Positions 9,864 to 22,736 of a stretch of DNA of 64,000 nt are shown in pieces. Position 1 is the stretch's first letter; the number at the start of each line of letters is the position of its first letter. Both the position numbers and the translations under genes were made by a program. The notes beneath the pieces were generated by a model. The model was not told where the DNA came from and did not search any database. It saw nothing but the letters and a program-made list of their open reading frames with translations. Source of the stretch: Morella rubra (taxonomy: Eukaryota; Streptophyta; Magnoliopsida; Fagales; Myricaceae); contig CM025854.1 in assembly GCA_003952965.2 (NCBI GenBank), forward strand, positions 6,863,717-6,927,716, read 5' to 3'.

Positions 9864-12800
9864 ATGTCGTTTAGGAGTTTCGCTTGTCACAGAAATCCAA
9901 AATCCTGTCCTGCACCTAGGAAATGGCTAAGAAATAGTTTGCGGCTTTGCGCAAACAGCATGGCGCTCCCACCATTTTCATTGAACAATTGTGGTTCCAC
10001 ATCTGCTTGCGCTTACCCTTTATCCCCTTCTCTCTACCTCCTCCTCCTCCAACCCGGAACCCATTCTTTGATCATTCCCAGAACTCTCGTCAGCTTCAGA
10101 ATTTCGTGTTCTAATCAGAGGGTCCAGGTTGACACCCAGCAACCAAAGAGACTTCGAGTAGCAGCTTCCGAGACCACAAAGAAGAAAAGGAAGCCGAAGC
10201 CGAGCTTCTTTGAGCAAATCCGCGAGAAATGGTCCCTCAAACTGAGTTCTACGAGAGAGAAATTTCCATGGGAGGAACCAAAACAGCAAGAAAAGCTAGA
10301 GAAGGATGACCAAGAAGAAGAGGCGAGGCGGGACTCTTCTGGGGTTTCTGTATCTGACTCATCTGGAGAATCGTTGAGTTGCCCAGTGAGTTTTGTTTTG
10401 ACGGACGGGTTTGTTCCGGCTCCTTGGGTTCATGGAAGTAATACCCGGAATCTCCGAGTAGATTCTGAACCTGAAGCCATCCACAAGAGTTGTGAAAAAA
10501 TTATAGCTTTCGATAGGTCTGTTGGCCCTTGTGGAAATGGTGTTCCGAAAAGCGTTCTTCAAAGAATTGAAAGAGTGGAAATTAAGGAAAGAGAAGTTGA
10601 TTGTGATCGCGAGCTCGAGACAGAAGGTAATGTGTTCAATGCAATTCATGTTTCAGAAGACGAGAAGACAAAAGTTTTGATTGGCAGAGATGCGGTAACT
10701 TCGACGGAAAAAAAATCTGGGGAAGGTCGACATTTTCAAGAAATGGAGGGTTCTCTCGAGGGTAAGAGTGGCTCAGTTAGGTTACCATGGAAGAGAGGGG
10801 CAGGTGATATAAGGAGAAGGAGCAACACGGAGTTGGCGGAGAGAATGATTCCGGAGCACGAGCTGAGGAGACTAAGAAACGTATCTTTGAGGATGCTGGA
10901 AAGGATAAAGGTGGGAGTTGCAGGTATTACTCAGGCTTTGGTGTATTCTATACACGAGAAGTGGAAGTCCGATGAAGTGGTGAAGTTGAAATTTGAAGGG
11001 CCTCTTGCGGTTGACATGAGAAGGACGCATGAGATTTTAGAGGTCAGCGTTTCCTCTTAGCTTGTTTCATTAAAGATATTTATCCTGTATCTGCACTTTT
11101 GGATATTTCATGTTTTTTTATGATTTCTGGGTTTCTAATGACTCTGGAGGCTTATGCTGAACAGAATTCCCCAGTCCCATGTATTCTCGTATCCATATTG
11201 GACCTTGATTTGACCGCAATTGATGACAGAGTTCACCTCTATAGTCGAATGGGATTGTGATAGTTTGTTTTCTTTTGTTGAGATATGTGTCCCCTAGCGT
11301 ACGTTTTTTGTCAGATGTTTGTGAAACTGGATCCGCTAACATCTTATATACCATTTTCATCTGCCTACAGAGTAAAACAGGAGGTTTGGTGATATGGAGG
11401 TCAGGCAGTTCTGTTGTGTTGTACAGGGGGATAGCTTACAAACTTCCTTGTGTACAATCGTATACCAAACATGGTCGGACTAATGTTAGTATGTTGCAAG
11501 ATTCTGAGGGTGCTAGGAGTGATGCTACACATAATGTGCGAGTGGACGGATTTAGAGTGACAGGACCTTTTATTCCTGATTCTGCAAAGTCGTGGAAGGA
11601 TCTGTCTAAAGAAGAAATGATGGAATTTAGTGATCTCAACCAGTTGTTAGATGAGTTGGGTCCACGCTTTACTGATTGGACAGGTCGTGAACCATTGCCT
11701 GTTGATGCAGACTTGCTTCCTGCAGTAGTCCCCGGATATAAACCTCCAGTCAGACTTCTTCCTTATGGAGTAAGACATTGTCTGAGAAATGGGGAGATGA
11801 CATTCATCCGTAGGTTTGCTAGAACAATGCCTCCACATTTTGCTTTAGGTACACATTACTTAATGTACATAATTGTGTCCATATACCCTTGATCACGTTT
11901 TTGGTAGTACTCTGAATTTACTTCATATTTGTAGGAAGGAGCAGAGAACTGCAAGGTCTGGCAGCTGCTGTTGTGAGGCTATGGGAAAGAAGTGCTATTG
12001 TAAAGATAGCCATCAAACGTGGAGTACTCAATACAAGGAATGAGAGGATGGCAGAAGAACTGAAGGTGACCCCTATGAACATCGCTACTTCTTGATATGA
12101 GTATTCTAATAGATCGCTTGGGCTTTCTTACTTCCTGAAAAAGAATGTTGGTGTATGAGTGTCAAGTATCTTGAACTAGATTTACATGGTTTCAAGTTAA
12201 TTAGCCAGCTTCTCATGTGTGTTCCAAAGCTTTTAGCTTTGATGGTATGGTATTCTTGTGTAGAGTGTGCAACAAAAATCAATTTTTAATTTGATGTTTT
12301 CCTAGTTTGGAGACTGAGACTTAATAAGTAGGTAAATGTAGTTATTTACTATGAAGTTCCTGACTTCAGAATGTTAAAACTGTTTTGCACGTCAATATAA
12401 ACCATAAGAAGCAATATGTCCCTTTTCTTTTTCATATGACTTGGTGAAAATAGAATTAGCTGCATGATTCAGGTACTGCAATCAGGGAGAAAGCATACAT
12501 TGAATTATTGGGAACATGAAAAAGAACATTTGAGTAAGAGTGTCATGTATCTTAGTTCCAGAAGAAAGCTTTGAATACCAGAGAGCTGCTAAATCTTCGT
12601 CAGCGATCAGAATTATGGCATTCAACTATTCATTCATCTTGTCTTCAAGGACAGGCTACTATTTTGTTTTTCATTCTTTCAAACTTTGGAGACTGGTGGT
12701 CGGTCTTCTCTTCTATCACAGCTGTTCCAAGTCCTTTTGTGTATCATGTCAGATTGTGGTACTCTGTTGTTGACAGTAATCTTTTCTTCTCTTGACAGTG

Positions 12801-14394
12801 GCATTTTTATGCATGCAGAAATTGACAGGGGGTACACTAGTTTCTAGAAACAAGGAATATATTGTCTTTTACAGGGGTAATGATTACTTGCCTCCCGTCG
12901 TTACAAAGACATTGAGCGAGAGGCGGAAACTAACAGATCTTCAACAAGATGAGGAAGATCAAGCAAGACAAGGGGCATTGGCCATAATTGAGTCAAAGGC
13001 CAAAACTCCACGAGATCCAATGGTTGCTGGAACCCTTGCTGAAACCATGGCAGCAACATCTCGCTGGGGAAACCAACCAAGTAGTGAAGATGTTCAGAAA
13101 ATGATCAGAGATTCTGCTTTGACTAGACATGCTTTGCTAGTGAGCTACCTTGAGAAGAAACTAGCTCTTGTAAGTGACAAAAGACCACACCAAAATATAT
13201 GATCAAAGATTCTACACCACAAATGCCAACTCTATCATCTGGATGCAGAAAATTCCTAACCTTTTAAAATTCTTGATGTATAATATTTAATTTATGGATG
13301 GTCCTAGGCAAAAGGAAAGCTCAAGAAGGCTGAGAAGGCTTTAGCAAAAGTGCAGGAATATCTAGAACCAGCAGACCTCCCAAGTGATTTAGAAACAATA
13401 ACTGATGCGGAGAGATTTTTATTCCGTAAGATGGGTTTGAGCATGAAACCCTATCTGCTTCTAGGTAAGAATAGTCACATATAGTTCTGTTCTTGATTGT
13501 TTTCAGGAGGAGGGTCAGAAGTTGTGTGTTTCTGTTTCAGGGAGACGAGGGGTTTATGATGGTACCGTAGAAAACATGCACTTACACTGGAAGTATCGGG
13601 AGTTGGTAAAGATAATAGTGAGAGGGAAAAGGTTTGAACAAGTCAAGCATTTTGCAATTTCTTTGGAAGCTGAGAGCGGTGGAGTGCTGGTATCTTTAGA
13701 TAGAACTACCAAAGGGTATGCAGTTATCGTATACCGTGGGAAGAACTATCTGCAGCCTCAAGCACTAAGACCTAAGAATTTATTGACAAGAAGGCAGGCA
13801 TTGGCTCGGTCAATTGAACTTCAGAGACGTGAGGTGCAAAACAAATTCTTGATCCCATGTGTTCCCTCACAAAATTATTTGATTTATGCTTCAATTGTAT
13901 GGATCTCCTATTTTGGCAGGCACTAAAGCATCATCTCTCAGACTTACAGGAGAGAATAGAATTGGTGAAGTCTGAACTGGTATGATAGCCAGTGCTTCAG
14001 AAAGACATATCTTGATATCAGCGCAAATACTTAGATAAAGGATTTTCCTTTCTCCTATTTGTAATCGATTGTTTCTGCTTCTGCTGTTGTTTTCAGGAAG
14101 ATTTGAGAAATGGGAAGGAAATGGATTACTCAAAAAACTTGTATACGAGATTGGACGATCCTAAAGCTTCTGATGATGACATGGAGGAGGTAATTGACCA
14201 TTTAATCTCCTCTACATGTAGTAGTACACAGTGCTCCCATATTACCTTGCTGTTTTGGATTTTCTCTAAATTCCCTAGGCTGGGTGAGTTTGTTACATAA
14301 TTTTTTTTTTCCCTATTGGACGCAGGATAAAGGAGAAGAGGCATATCTGGAAGTCTATGACAGTGGGAGTGAAGATGGTATCACTTATGAGTAA
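9864..14394 (+). CDS. CFM3: CRM-domain splicing factor, CFM3-like, organelle-targeted
   Basis: CFM3 proteins promote splicing of group II introns in chloroplasts and mitochondria with CAF/CRS2 partners (family knowledge). Nine exons, all GT-AG: 9864-11042, 11371-11848, 11935-12065, 12819-13169, 13308-13464, 13541-13833, 13920-13979, 14097-14189, 14326-14394, giving about 936 residues. Three CRM domains are visible: about 330-425 ([18 protein letters not shown] loop, [18 protein letters not shown]), 522-625 ([42 protein letters not shown]) and 749-850 ([34 protein letters not shown]). The N-terminus is serine- and arginine-rich, as in a transit peptide. An in-frame ATG at 9960 ([10 protein letters not shown]) is an equally good or better start. 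The VPAPWVHG box before CRM1 also fits the family. No disruption is seen. Confidence 0.9.
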
Positions 14395-15240
14395 AATATG
14401 CGGCTTAGACCAGTTTATTCATCATTGTTGCCTACAAGAATACAGATTTTGTGTGAAGAGAAATTCATTGCTTTGGAGGCTAAATATTTTTACCTTGGTC
14501 TATCTTGAGGGGGCTACTTGCATTCTCCTCATCTAGGCCCTTCTTGACAGGTGCCTCAGCAAGCAATAAATGCTGCTATGGTCACATGTAGGTAGAGAGT
14601 TCCAAATATTGATCCGCCCTCTCTCCTTCGCCCCTCCTCACTCCTCTTTCCCAGGGCATGCCCTTTTTCCTCCTAATAAACAAAGTGAAGCATTCAACAA
14701 AATGATGGCTCAAAATATCCTTTACAGATGCTTGTTGATGGAGACCCTGTCAAACGTACATTAATCACCTGAGATGATCAAGTTAGCGAATTTCTGCTGT
14801 TCTGGAATGAACGTCATTTTGTAAAACCATCAACCTATCTGCTGATTGCTGCTCTTAAGTGCCAAGAGTAAGATAATCATAATGTTATCATCAGTTTTTT
14901 TTTTTAAATGTATTCTGTAACTGCTAGGATCCTAGCGCTGTATTGCTATATACATATTGATTTCATCCAGGCTTCATGAATATCAAGATGTACAGCTGCT
15001 CTTACAGATTTTTTATTTTGGAACTGCAGAACAAGACTATCCCATATTTGTTTCCCGTTTCTTTGCCCCTGTCCCTTCCAATTACTGCTTTGAAGCAGAC
15101 ATTCCTCATGGTTATAATGACAACAATGGCAACATATGGTTGCGTGATCTAATAGACCTCTGGTTCAATACCGTTTCACTAGTGATCTAACTGCAAGCAT
15201 TTTGAGGTTCAACTCCGAGCTTTAGAGTTTTATATTAGGT
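14395..15240. other. CFM3 3' flank and intergenic DNA
   Basis: The stretch downstream of the CFM3 stop holds an aataaa hexamer at 14565-14570 that could serve polyadenylation. A 77-codon open frame at 14957-15190 resembles nothing I know. No splice-supported gene is seen. Confidence 0.4.
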
Positions 15241-15249
15241 TTAATTATT

Positions 15250-15500
15250 GCTACTGTCCTTGAGGTATAATTTTGAACGGGTCAGCAGTTTATTTTTCAA
15301 ACATTTGAGCCCTTCCGTTCAGTAAAATTAGTCGATTAAGGGAAAACTAACATGGAGTTGAGATCAGGATGTCTATTATCAGGGTCAGATAGCCTATTCT
15401 AAACTCCATCTTAGTTAGTGAGCTAACATTTGGACTTGTATAGAGGACTTGTATATTTGAAAAATAAACTACAAGGACCGATATATTCAAAGTTGTATTT
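15250..15500. mobile_element. Small fold-back MITE
   Basis: The left word gtccttgaggtataattttgaa...gtttatttttcaaacat is repeated inverted near 15460-15500 (tatttgaaaaataaactacaaggacc). The arms are roughly 50-70 bp with a short spacer. I could not define clean ends or a target duplication, so the class is open. Confidence 0.5.
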
Positions 15501-16007
15501 CAAATACTCATTTGTTAAAAGTTAATACTACGTTGCCCTGTAATGGTACTTAAACCTTTATATTATAACGTCAAAATGTGTAGGTTAACGTTGATGTTCA
15601 CATTGAAAAACCCCAAACCAACCAGAGTCTCTGTCGGGAGGGTTAAACATGGCTGAATTAAAAAATAATCTGGTCTGATGCAGTTGCTCGCTTTTGAATT
15701 TATCTCAAGCAAGGAGCTCTTCTACATGAAATAATTTTGTTTTTCATGTAATTGTTTCTCTTCTCTGGTAAAAACACTACACATGCAGGCTGCAGCTTAT
15801 CGGAAGACGCGTGACTGGGCAAATAAACCCATACGTACCTATTCCAGTCAAAGTGCAGTAATGTCGTGCCAGCAGGAAGTCTATGAAGGTCCGTGAAATC
15901 TAGGAGGAAAAGATTTAGTGATAACCCTAACCATTACTTGGGCAGAGATATGGCTGAGACATTTAATATGTGCTGCTAATTTGCCCATCAATTTCCACAG
16001 GAACAAG

Positions 16008-16193
16008 TTTTTTTTTTAAAGGAGAAGAGGGCGACCAGTGTAGTAACTCTCTCTGAACATGACCATAGGAGCACTTCCGCTGCAGAATGTTCGGTTTGAA
16101 CCATAGTTACTACCCAATAAACAAGTTCGTTATCACAACACCAGCAAAACCACCAAAGAATCCAAATCGGTCTACTAGATCCAAGGTCCGGCG
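16008..16193 (-). pseudogene. Probable retrocopied mRNA 3' end (poly(A) plus target duplication)
   Basis: Copies B and C run straight through tttccaccggaacaagtttgc. Here ccacaggaacaagttt (15995-16010) and ccaccggaacaagttt (16194-16209) flank about 185 extra bases that start with a T-run. On the minus strand the insert ends in poly(A) and begins with a frame reading LVDRFGFFGGFAGVVITNLF then IG and a stop, followed by an untranslated-looking tail. That is the structure of a 5'-truncated processed pseudogene or retroposon. I do not recognise the parent protein. Confidence 0.6.
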
Positions 16194-16570
16194 CCACCGG
16201 AACAAGTTTGCTTTGAAACTTAGTGAGAATGTCTGAAGAAAACTTTTAAGCATGGTTGTTATTTTTAAAGAGAAACAGGGCAACAGGATCAAGATCTTTG
16301 TTACATCAATTGTCTTGTTCTTCTCAAGGGAAATTACGGCTTAACCCACTAAAAAGGTAGTTAAAAATCACAGAAGCTTTAGATAGGACATGATGCTAAG
16401 ACCAATATCTAGGTTGACCTTAGGAAAATGTACAACCTGGATTGGGAGTTGGGACTCATTGTCCCCCCGTTAATCTGGACAAAACCATCCTCTTTCACGC
16501 AACAGATAAAACCCAAAAAAACACTTACTCTCGTCCGCACAAAATACCACTGGCTAATAGCTTAATATTA

Positions 16571-17095
16571 GTCTTAATTGCTTCACGCTCTTGTTTAACG
16601 TTTTTCCAAAAAAGTTTCTATGGTTCACTTTGAATTGAATTGGTCTCTAAAATTAATAAGTTTTTCAATAATGTCACTCCGTTACTTCAACCCCCTACTT
16701 AATGAAATTTGCCGACGTGACTAACTGAGCCCACTTAAGCACCAATAAAGTCCACATGTCCCACATGTCCTTGTGAATTAATGTTTTATCAAAAAAGTCC
16801 ATATAGTTTACTTTAAATTGAACTGGTCCTTGGGGTTAATAAATTTCATAGTTTTGTCCCTCCGTTAATCTGATTCAACATCTGACGTAGCGCTGTTTGA
16901 AGAGAGAAAAATAAAGTGCACGTGTCAGCGTGTTATTGGTGCTTGCGTGAGCTTCATTAGCCAAGTCGATAGATTCTATAAGTCAAGGGGGTCAAATTAA
17001 TAGAGGGATATATCTAGAAAACTTATTAATCTCATACCAGTTCAATCCAAAGTGAATCATAAGACTTTTTTGAAAAAACTTTAAACCACAAAGAC
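16571..17095. mobile_element. MULE-type MITE, 525 bp
   Basis: The element starts gtcttaattg and ends cacaaagac. Its arms match inverted (aaaaaagt, ttcactttgaattgaa and ttaataagttt against their complements at 17030-17090). It is flanked by the perfect 9-bp duplication ttaatatta at 16562-16570 and 17096-17104. The empty site survives in copies B (about 23590) and C (about 33090). The interior repeats part of the left arm in direct orientation (16608-16690 against 16790-16870). Confidence 0.88.
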
Positions 17096-17265
17096 TTAAT
17101 ATTATCCAGAGACGACTGTCTAAAAGAACAAGCACGATGCAGAGATCAAGAGACCTTGCAACATGAGCAGATTGCAGTACACTAAATTCAACATTAGAAA
17201 GCTCAATAGCCGTAAAATCTGCTCATCTTCATATCTTCTAGATATGCTGGTGGGCACAAAAGGGC

Positions 17266-18738
17266 TTACTGAGTGGGACCTTGTTCCGCCCCAGAAACCT
17301 CCTTTATAATTCCCACAACAACTGAGGCTAAATCTTCTAGGTGGTAAATGTACCCATGGTTAGCTCCCTCAATAATATGTAATTTGAGGTTCGGTATGAT
17401 CTTGTCAAATTCTACTGCATCTTCCAGGTTGACGATGTCACCATGGCTTCCATGGACAGTAAAAACCCTGTAAAAACAGGATTAGTGACTCTATCTAGTT
17501 CAGATGACTTTATACAGTCCAAATATTGCAAACCAATAACATTCTCAAATTCATATACATAATGGGATCGGAGAATTGCTCAGTTACACAGATCCAATCA
17601 GGAGTACAGTCAACTGAAAGAAAGAGGCCAGTTTTAGATATGCAATAATGATGACCAGTTTCAGTATAGCAAAAGTCTAATCCATCTTAGCCCCTTCTCC
17701 CCTTTTCCCTCTCTCCCCAACACCCCCTAATTAGAAAAGATGATGCATGAACAAACTTATACTTTGAGTAGCAGGCAAAAAGATCAGAAAAAGTTCAAAT
17801 TGCAAATGCAAACAACAAACATACAGCAAAATATTAAGTTAAACAGTTAAATCCAACAGGAAGTTAATTTCTTAAGAAGCAGTATAAGGTGCAAGGATTT
17901 TGCTTATATTCTCCCCTTTGGACCAGAAGGCATTGCCCCCCGGCCCCCCTCTTTCTCTCCCCCTCTTCCCAACCCGGTATAGAGTAACTGAATGAGGTCG
18001 GGACTCAATCCCATGTGGGTGCGTGAGTTGCACGTACCTATCAGAAGAAGTTCCATAGCAAGTGCTAATCAGTCTGTTTGATATTGATGGGTAATTTTCA
18101 AGGTTCCAAACAAAATACTGTGACAAACGTACCGGATGTTTGAAATCAAACAAGAGGTATACAATAATATATGATCTTAGATAGTTAGATGGAAAAATAA
18201 AGGGAAATAGAATTCGATAAACTTGATTGAGCTAGTACAAGCAAAATGATTAGAAGAATTGTTTTCTTTACCTGCATTCTTTGTCAATCTGAAGGCATGC
18301 TTCATGCATATTTGTACTTAGATGTTCCATTGAACTTTCCTCAGTCACAGGGTAACTAGCAGTTCCTGCAGAGAATCAACATATGTTCTACACTTAAGTC
18401 ACTCGTACAGTTTTCATTTTCCATTTCTAAACTAAAGTGGCTGAAAATAAGCACTTCGATGCATAGATCCCTCATTGATGGACTTATGCTCAGTCCGAAA
18501 TTCTCCGAAGAAATGTACAAGAAACCTGGGCACAGGCCAAAACCTTTGAGGAAAAACCATCTCAAGACAAATACTTAAAAACTGGATTGGGATCAGAAAC
18601 TATACAGGACTAAGTTGGATATAAAACTGCTGATTACCTTCTCTATTCTTAACCTCAATGAATCCATGCTCCTTGATTCTTTGCATATAATCTGTTCCTA
18701 GGAGTCCTTCCATGCCTTTTGTTAGATCATAACGGCTA
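17266..18738 (-). pseudogene. Alpha/beta-hydrolase, array copy A, 3' half only
   Basis: Three exons of the copy C gene are recognisable: last exon 17266-17467, exon 6 18272-18365, and part of exon 5 18638-18738. After that homology stops and exons 1-4 are missing. The last exon is open and ends GPTQ-stop as in copy C. The triad region has changed, however: HGSHDEI of copy C reads HGSHGDI and GADHG reads GANHG, which would remove or displace the catalytic acid. With no Ser-nucleophile exon it cannot encode an enzyme. Confidence 0.85.
17937..18095. mobile_element. Insertion in an intron of copy A, possible SINE
   Basis: Copy B reads ggcattgcccccttttccaggttcc. Copy A has about 150 extra bases at the same place, beginning with a pyrimidine-rich run. 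On the minus strand it contains catgggattgagtcccgac, which loosely resembles a tRNA-type B box. The boundaries are unclear and the SINE reading is weak. Confidence 0.35.
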
Positions 18739-18739
18739 G

Positions 18740-20050
18740 AAACATGTCCATCAACATATTACAATTCACCCCCGAGATTTTGAGATTAATTTGTGAAATC
18801 ATTTTTGCTAACAATTATTCGTTTATTTATCCTTTCACCACGCTATATTTCACATGAGTAAATAGGACCGGCATCATATCACCAATTAAGTCCCTACTCA
18901 CATAATTCTCAACTCACAATCTGTAACTCGTTGAACTATCAATTGTTTCCAAAACAATTTTACAAATAAATATAATATAGGAGAAAATACACTTTTCACC
19001 CACGAACTACCATAGGTTTTGCACTTTGCACCCTAAACTACAAATTTTGATACATTACACCCTCTAACTACCAATTTTTAACACTTTGCACCCTTTATCA
19101 AATTTTTAGACTAAAATGATGATAATGCCCTTGACCCATTTTGCATATATTGAAGATATTGTTGTCAATTCATTAATTTTTCAAGGGTATTATTGTCAAA
19201 TGGAGGGTGCAAATTGTTTAATAGTAATAGTTGGGGATGCAAAGTGTCAAAGTGGATAGTTTAGGGTGCAAAGTGTCTAACATTGGTAGTTTGAGGGTGC
19301 AATGTCTTAAAGATAGTAGTTTGGGGTGCAATGTGTCACTACCCTGATAGTTTGTGGGTGAAAAGTGTATTTTTTCCTATAACATATATATTAATTTCAA
19401 AAAATATTTTCACAAAATACCATTGGCCAATGGATTCTTTTTCTAGTCTAACCCTATACAGATATCTTAAATATACTGTCTCATCAAGAGACTGGTGGAT
19501 TCCTTATTGAGTATTTATACAAACTCACTTATTATGTACAAGATCCAACGTTATCTGGAATCTTTGACCTAGAAAGATCATCACCAAATGATGGTAAAGT
19601 AAGTACACAACAAATAGATCCAAATGAACTCTCAGGTCTAAGGATACAATAAACCAATTGTGTTGAATACCTTCTCAACATTAGTGATCACTTCCAAAAA
19701 GTATTCATATTTGATCTTGTTCAGTGCATGTACTCTTACATTACACCCACTCGTTTGCTTAAGGTCACCACTTCAATGACGAAGTCCATCATCCTATTAA
19801 ATAGAGGCACAACGAGTGTAAACCTATCGTACATCAATATGTATCTTAGTCTAGAACAAAACATCAAGTGAATAAGAAACCGAAGAGTCATACTTCTCGC
19901 CTTTAATTCATTAATCATTGGCATGACTTTTCTACAATGTCACTCAATAATATCTATGTAACATTTTATGTCACATCATATTACCCAATAAATAAATATA
20001 AACATGTGACATCTAAATAACTATTATTAAGATAAATGATTTTTAGGGCA
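18740..20050. other. Unclassified insertion truncating hydrolase copy A
   Basis: About 1.3 kb unlike copies B and C begins within exon 5 of copy A. It is AT-rich, with only short open frames (longest about 62 codons), and contains a nested MULE MITE. It could be a decayed LTR-retrotransposon piece, but I see no protein domain, primer-binding site or paired LTRs. Confidence 0.4.
18980..19377. mobile_element. MULE-type MITE, 398 bp
   Basis: Inverted arms ggagaaaatacacttttcaccca and its near-complement at 19355-19377 (gtgaaaagtgtattttttcc) flank degenerate repeats of the theme ttgcaccctnaactac. The 9-bp target duplication is tataatata (18971-18979) against tataacata (19378-19386), 8 of 9. It is nested in the larger unclassified insertion. 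A one-sided relative is seen near 40775-40890. Confidence 0.8.
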
Positions 20051-21059
20051 TTATTCTTACATTGTAGAGGCGTGGTAATGGGAATAGGTGTTGGGGTAGG
20101 TTGAAGAGGGACATGGATTGAATTGGTGTTGGCCTAGGTTGTGCTCGGTTTGTCTGGATTTCCGATTGATGAATGGTCAACCACAGAAGAAAAATCCCCA
20201 ATCTGCAACGGTTGAGAAACCCCAGTGGTCATACAAAATTTAGGTGAGATGACCAACAAGGTCCTTCACTATTATAAAAGGAGACTTCCTGGATGAGCCT
20301 CTTGGTCATGTTGATTTTAATGTAGCACTACTGAATCTCAGTTCCAGACAGAAGCGGAAGTTGCAAAATCAAAAAGAAGTTCAAGATTAGCTTTGTTGGG
20401 AGTGTTGTGTATCTTCACCCAATATTCAATACTTTCTTCGAGAACCATAACCTAGTTTCTCAAAGTTTGCAAATTGGGAATTTTTCTGCGTCAGGGGTAG
20501 ATCACGAGATGGCTGTCCAAGATTATGGCGTGAGGGTTTTTTTTTTTTTTTTACAATGTTAAAATTTTGATGACATGTCACCTTGTGTGACGCACTGTGG
20601 TTGATTGCCGACTGAACTTTTACCGTTAGGTCGAATGTCTAATTGATGCAGAGACTAACTGGTGAGAGAGCTAGGAACAAGATTAGCCGAACAAGGGAAA
20701 GCTTGAAAAGATTTAGTTTCTTCCCTAACTATTACTTGGGCATATAGATAGAATGGCGACGACATTTAATCTGTTCTGCTAATCTGCCAATCAATTTCCA
20801 CCGGAACAAGTTTGCTTTGAAACTTATTGGAGGATGTTTGAAGAAAACTTTTCAGCGTAGTTATTATTCTTAAAAAAGAAACGGAGCAACAGGATCGAGA
20901 TCTTTGTTTTGCATCAATTGTTATTGTTCTCCTCAAGGGAAATTACAGCTTAAACCCTCTAAAAAAAGTAGTTAAAAATCACAGAAGCTTTAGATAGGAC
21001 TTGATTCAAAGACCAATATCTAGGGTGACCTTAGGAAAATCTACAACCTAGATTGAGAG

Positions 21060-22736
21060 TAGGGTTGTTCAACTCCGGTGTAGGTGCCGGTTATGGCCAA
21101 AACTGGCACCTACACGGGATAGGCCGGTTTTTAAATATTGACCACTTATATCTATACCATTAAAGGCAATAACCGGCCTTTAAAGGTGGTGGTTCCCGGT
21201 TAACCTACATTTATTGTAAGCCATTTTTTTAGCATTTTATAATACTACAAGGCAAACAAAACTGAAGCAGCAGGAGAAGAATAGGAAATTCTGATCAAAA
21301 CCAATAAATTATAATTCAAGTCAAAGAGAAAATTAAACAGAGCCTTGTCTGAAAAAAAGAGAGCAAGAAATTGCATATAGAGAGAGCAAAAGTGCAACAG
21401 AAAAATTCAGGAAGGACATGCTTGCAACACCAAGACATTGACTGAGCTTAGGTAATAAAATGCAACTATTTTAAATTCTAACTGAATACTTTTCACAGTT
21501 GATTTCATTGGATGCTTTAAGCATCTAATTAACTCATGAATATGTTTACATCACAATTTTAAGACTTCTTCAATTAATTGACAAAGTATCCCAGGAGTAT
21601 GTAAGACGAACACATCATATGTAATCAATAAACGTCTGATAAAGCAAAATGTTACAGTAAGTCCTTAGAGCTCAAAGGCAGATTCAAAAACCTCAGACGA
21701 CAACACTCATCTAGAAGCAAACTTTGCCAAAGAATCATGAAGAAATCTCAACTGGTTTGATGTACTGAGAAAATGAACAACATAACAGAAAACTTTGCAA
21801 AATAATCAAGAAAAAATCTCCAATGGTTTGATGTACTGGGAGAATGAACATTATAACAAACCAGACTAGGAACGTATAATGACTATATAGCAACTCCAAT
21901 TGAATCAAGAAAACAAGAAATAGAAACCCACGCATCCAAAGGAAGAAAACAAGACGTAGCATCCTGAATTGGCGACAAGAAAAGGTTCCAATTACCCTTC
22001 AGAGTGAGTGACGAGAGTAGTTTCAAAGTGGCCATCTTTAAACACATGAATGAACTGTTTTGGTAATGAATTCTCCCCTTGTAACAGAAGTACATAACAC
22101 AGGGTAAGCCATCCAATGCAAACCCATAAGTTCAAGCGAAGATAGCCTATGAATCTTATCCAAATCCCCAAAGAAATTAAGCTAAAAACACTTAAACTGG
22201 GTAATCTTGTCAATGTGGAAACGAAGGAATCAATGGAGAAACTTTCAAAGAGAGTCTTATTGGGAATTGCAAATCCACTAAACTAGCTGACCTTGGCAAG
22301 CTTATCTCTCATAAATTTGAGTTAAGTAACAGAAAAGTTCTGTTACTGAACTCTAAACAAAAAAAAAAATTAAAACTCTAAAAATTACAAACAAATAAGA
22401 GAAAGTTAACTAGAAGAAGGGAAGAAGATGAGAGTACCTGTGGTGGTCAGTGAAGGGTGGCTGTGCCACCTGTGCACAGGGAGTTTGGAGAGGGAGAGGA
22501 CCAGGGATGAAAGAGAGGCAAACGACGAATAAGGGGGGGACCATGAAGAAGAAATGGGAGAGAGGGGGGACTAACGACATCGTTTAATATAAAAATAATA
22601 TATATAAAACCTGGTTTTACTGGTACCCGAGAACTAGGAAAACCCCAGGATTTTTCTAAAAATAGGCCACCAGCACGGGCACCAGGAACCTAGTGCCGGT
22701 GCCACCGGATTTTACCGATGGCTTTGAACAACCCTA
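21060..22736 (-). mobile_element. Non-autonomous hAT derivative, 1.68 kb
   Basis: The left end (tagggttgttcaactccggtgt, then ggataggccggtttttaaat) is the reverse complement of the right end of the hAT at 4506-8278. The right end is gaacaaccctа-type (tttgaacaaccc then ta). The 8-bp target duplication is attgagag (21052-21059) against attgggag (22737-22744). The uninterrupted target, attgggagttggg, is seen in copies A and C. No transposase frame remains. The termini carry CCGG-rich words. Confidence 0.88.

Larger units (their letters stand above)
15520..20700. repeat. Segmental tandem duplicate A of the hydrolase locus
   Basis: The 3' flank (15540-15900), gene remnant and upstream block of this segment are homologous to 32240 onward (copy C) and, from about 15910, to 20700 onward (copy B). 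Shared landmarks are gactgggcaaataaaccca (A, C), attgggagttggga(c/g)tcattg (all three) and an upstream block with cttcgaga(a/t)ccataacc (20430; 30580). Copy A has lost the 5' half of the gene to an insertion starting near 18740. Read 3' to 5', the array is a head-to-tail repeat of three units. Confidence 0.8.

Noticed and set aside
17937..18095. A definite tRNA-derived SINE in copy A
   Set aside because: Only one weak B-box-like word was seen, with no A box, poly(A) tail or paired target duplication. It is kept only as a low-confidence insertion.
18740..20050. LTR retrotransposon
   Set aside because: I found no paired LTRs, primer-binding site, polypurine tract or protein domain, so it is left unclassified.
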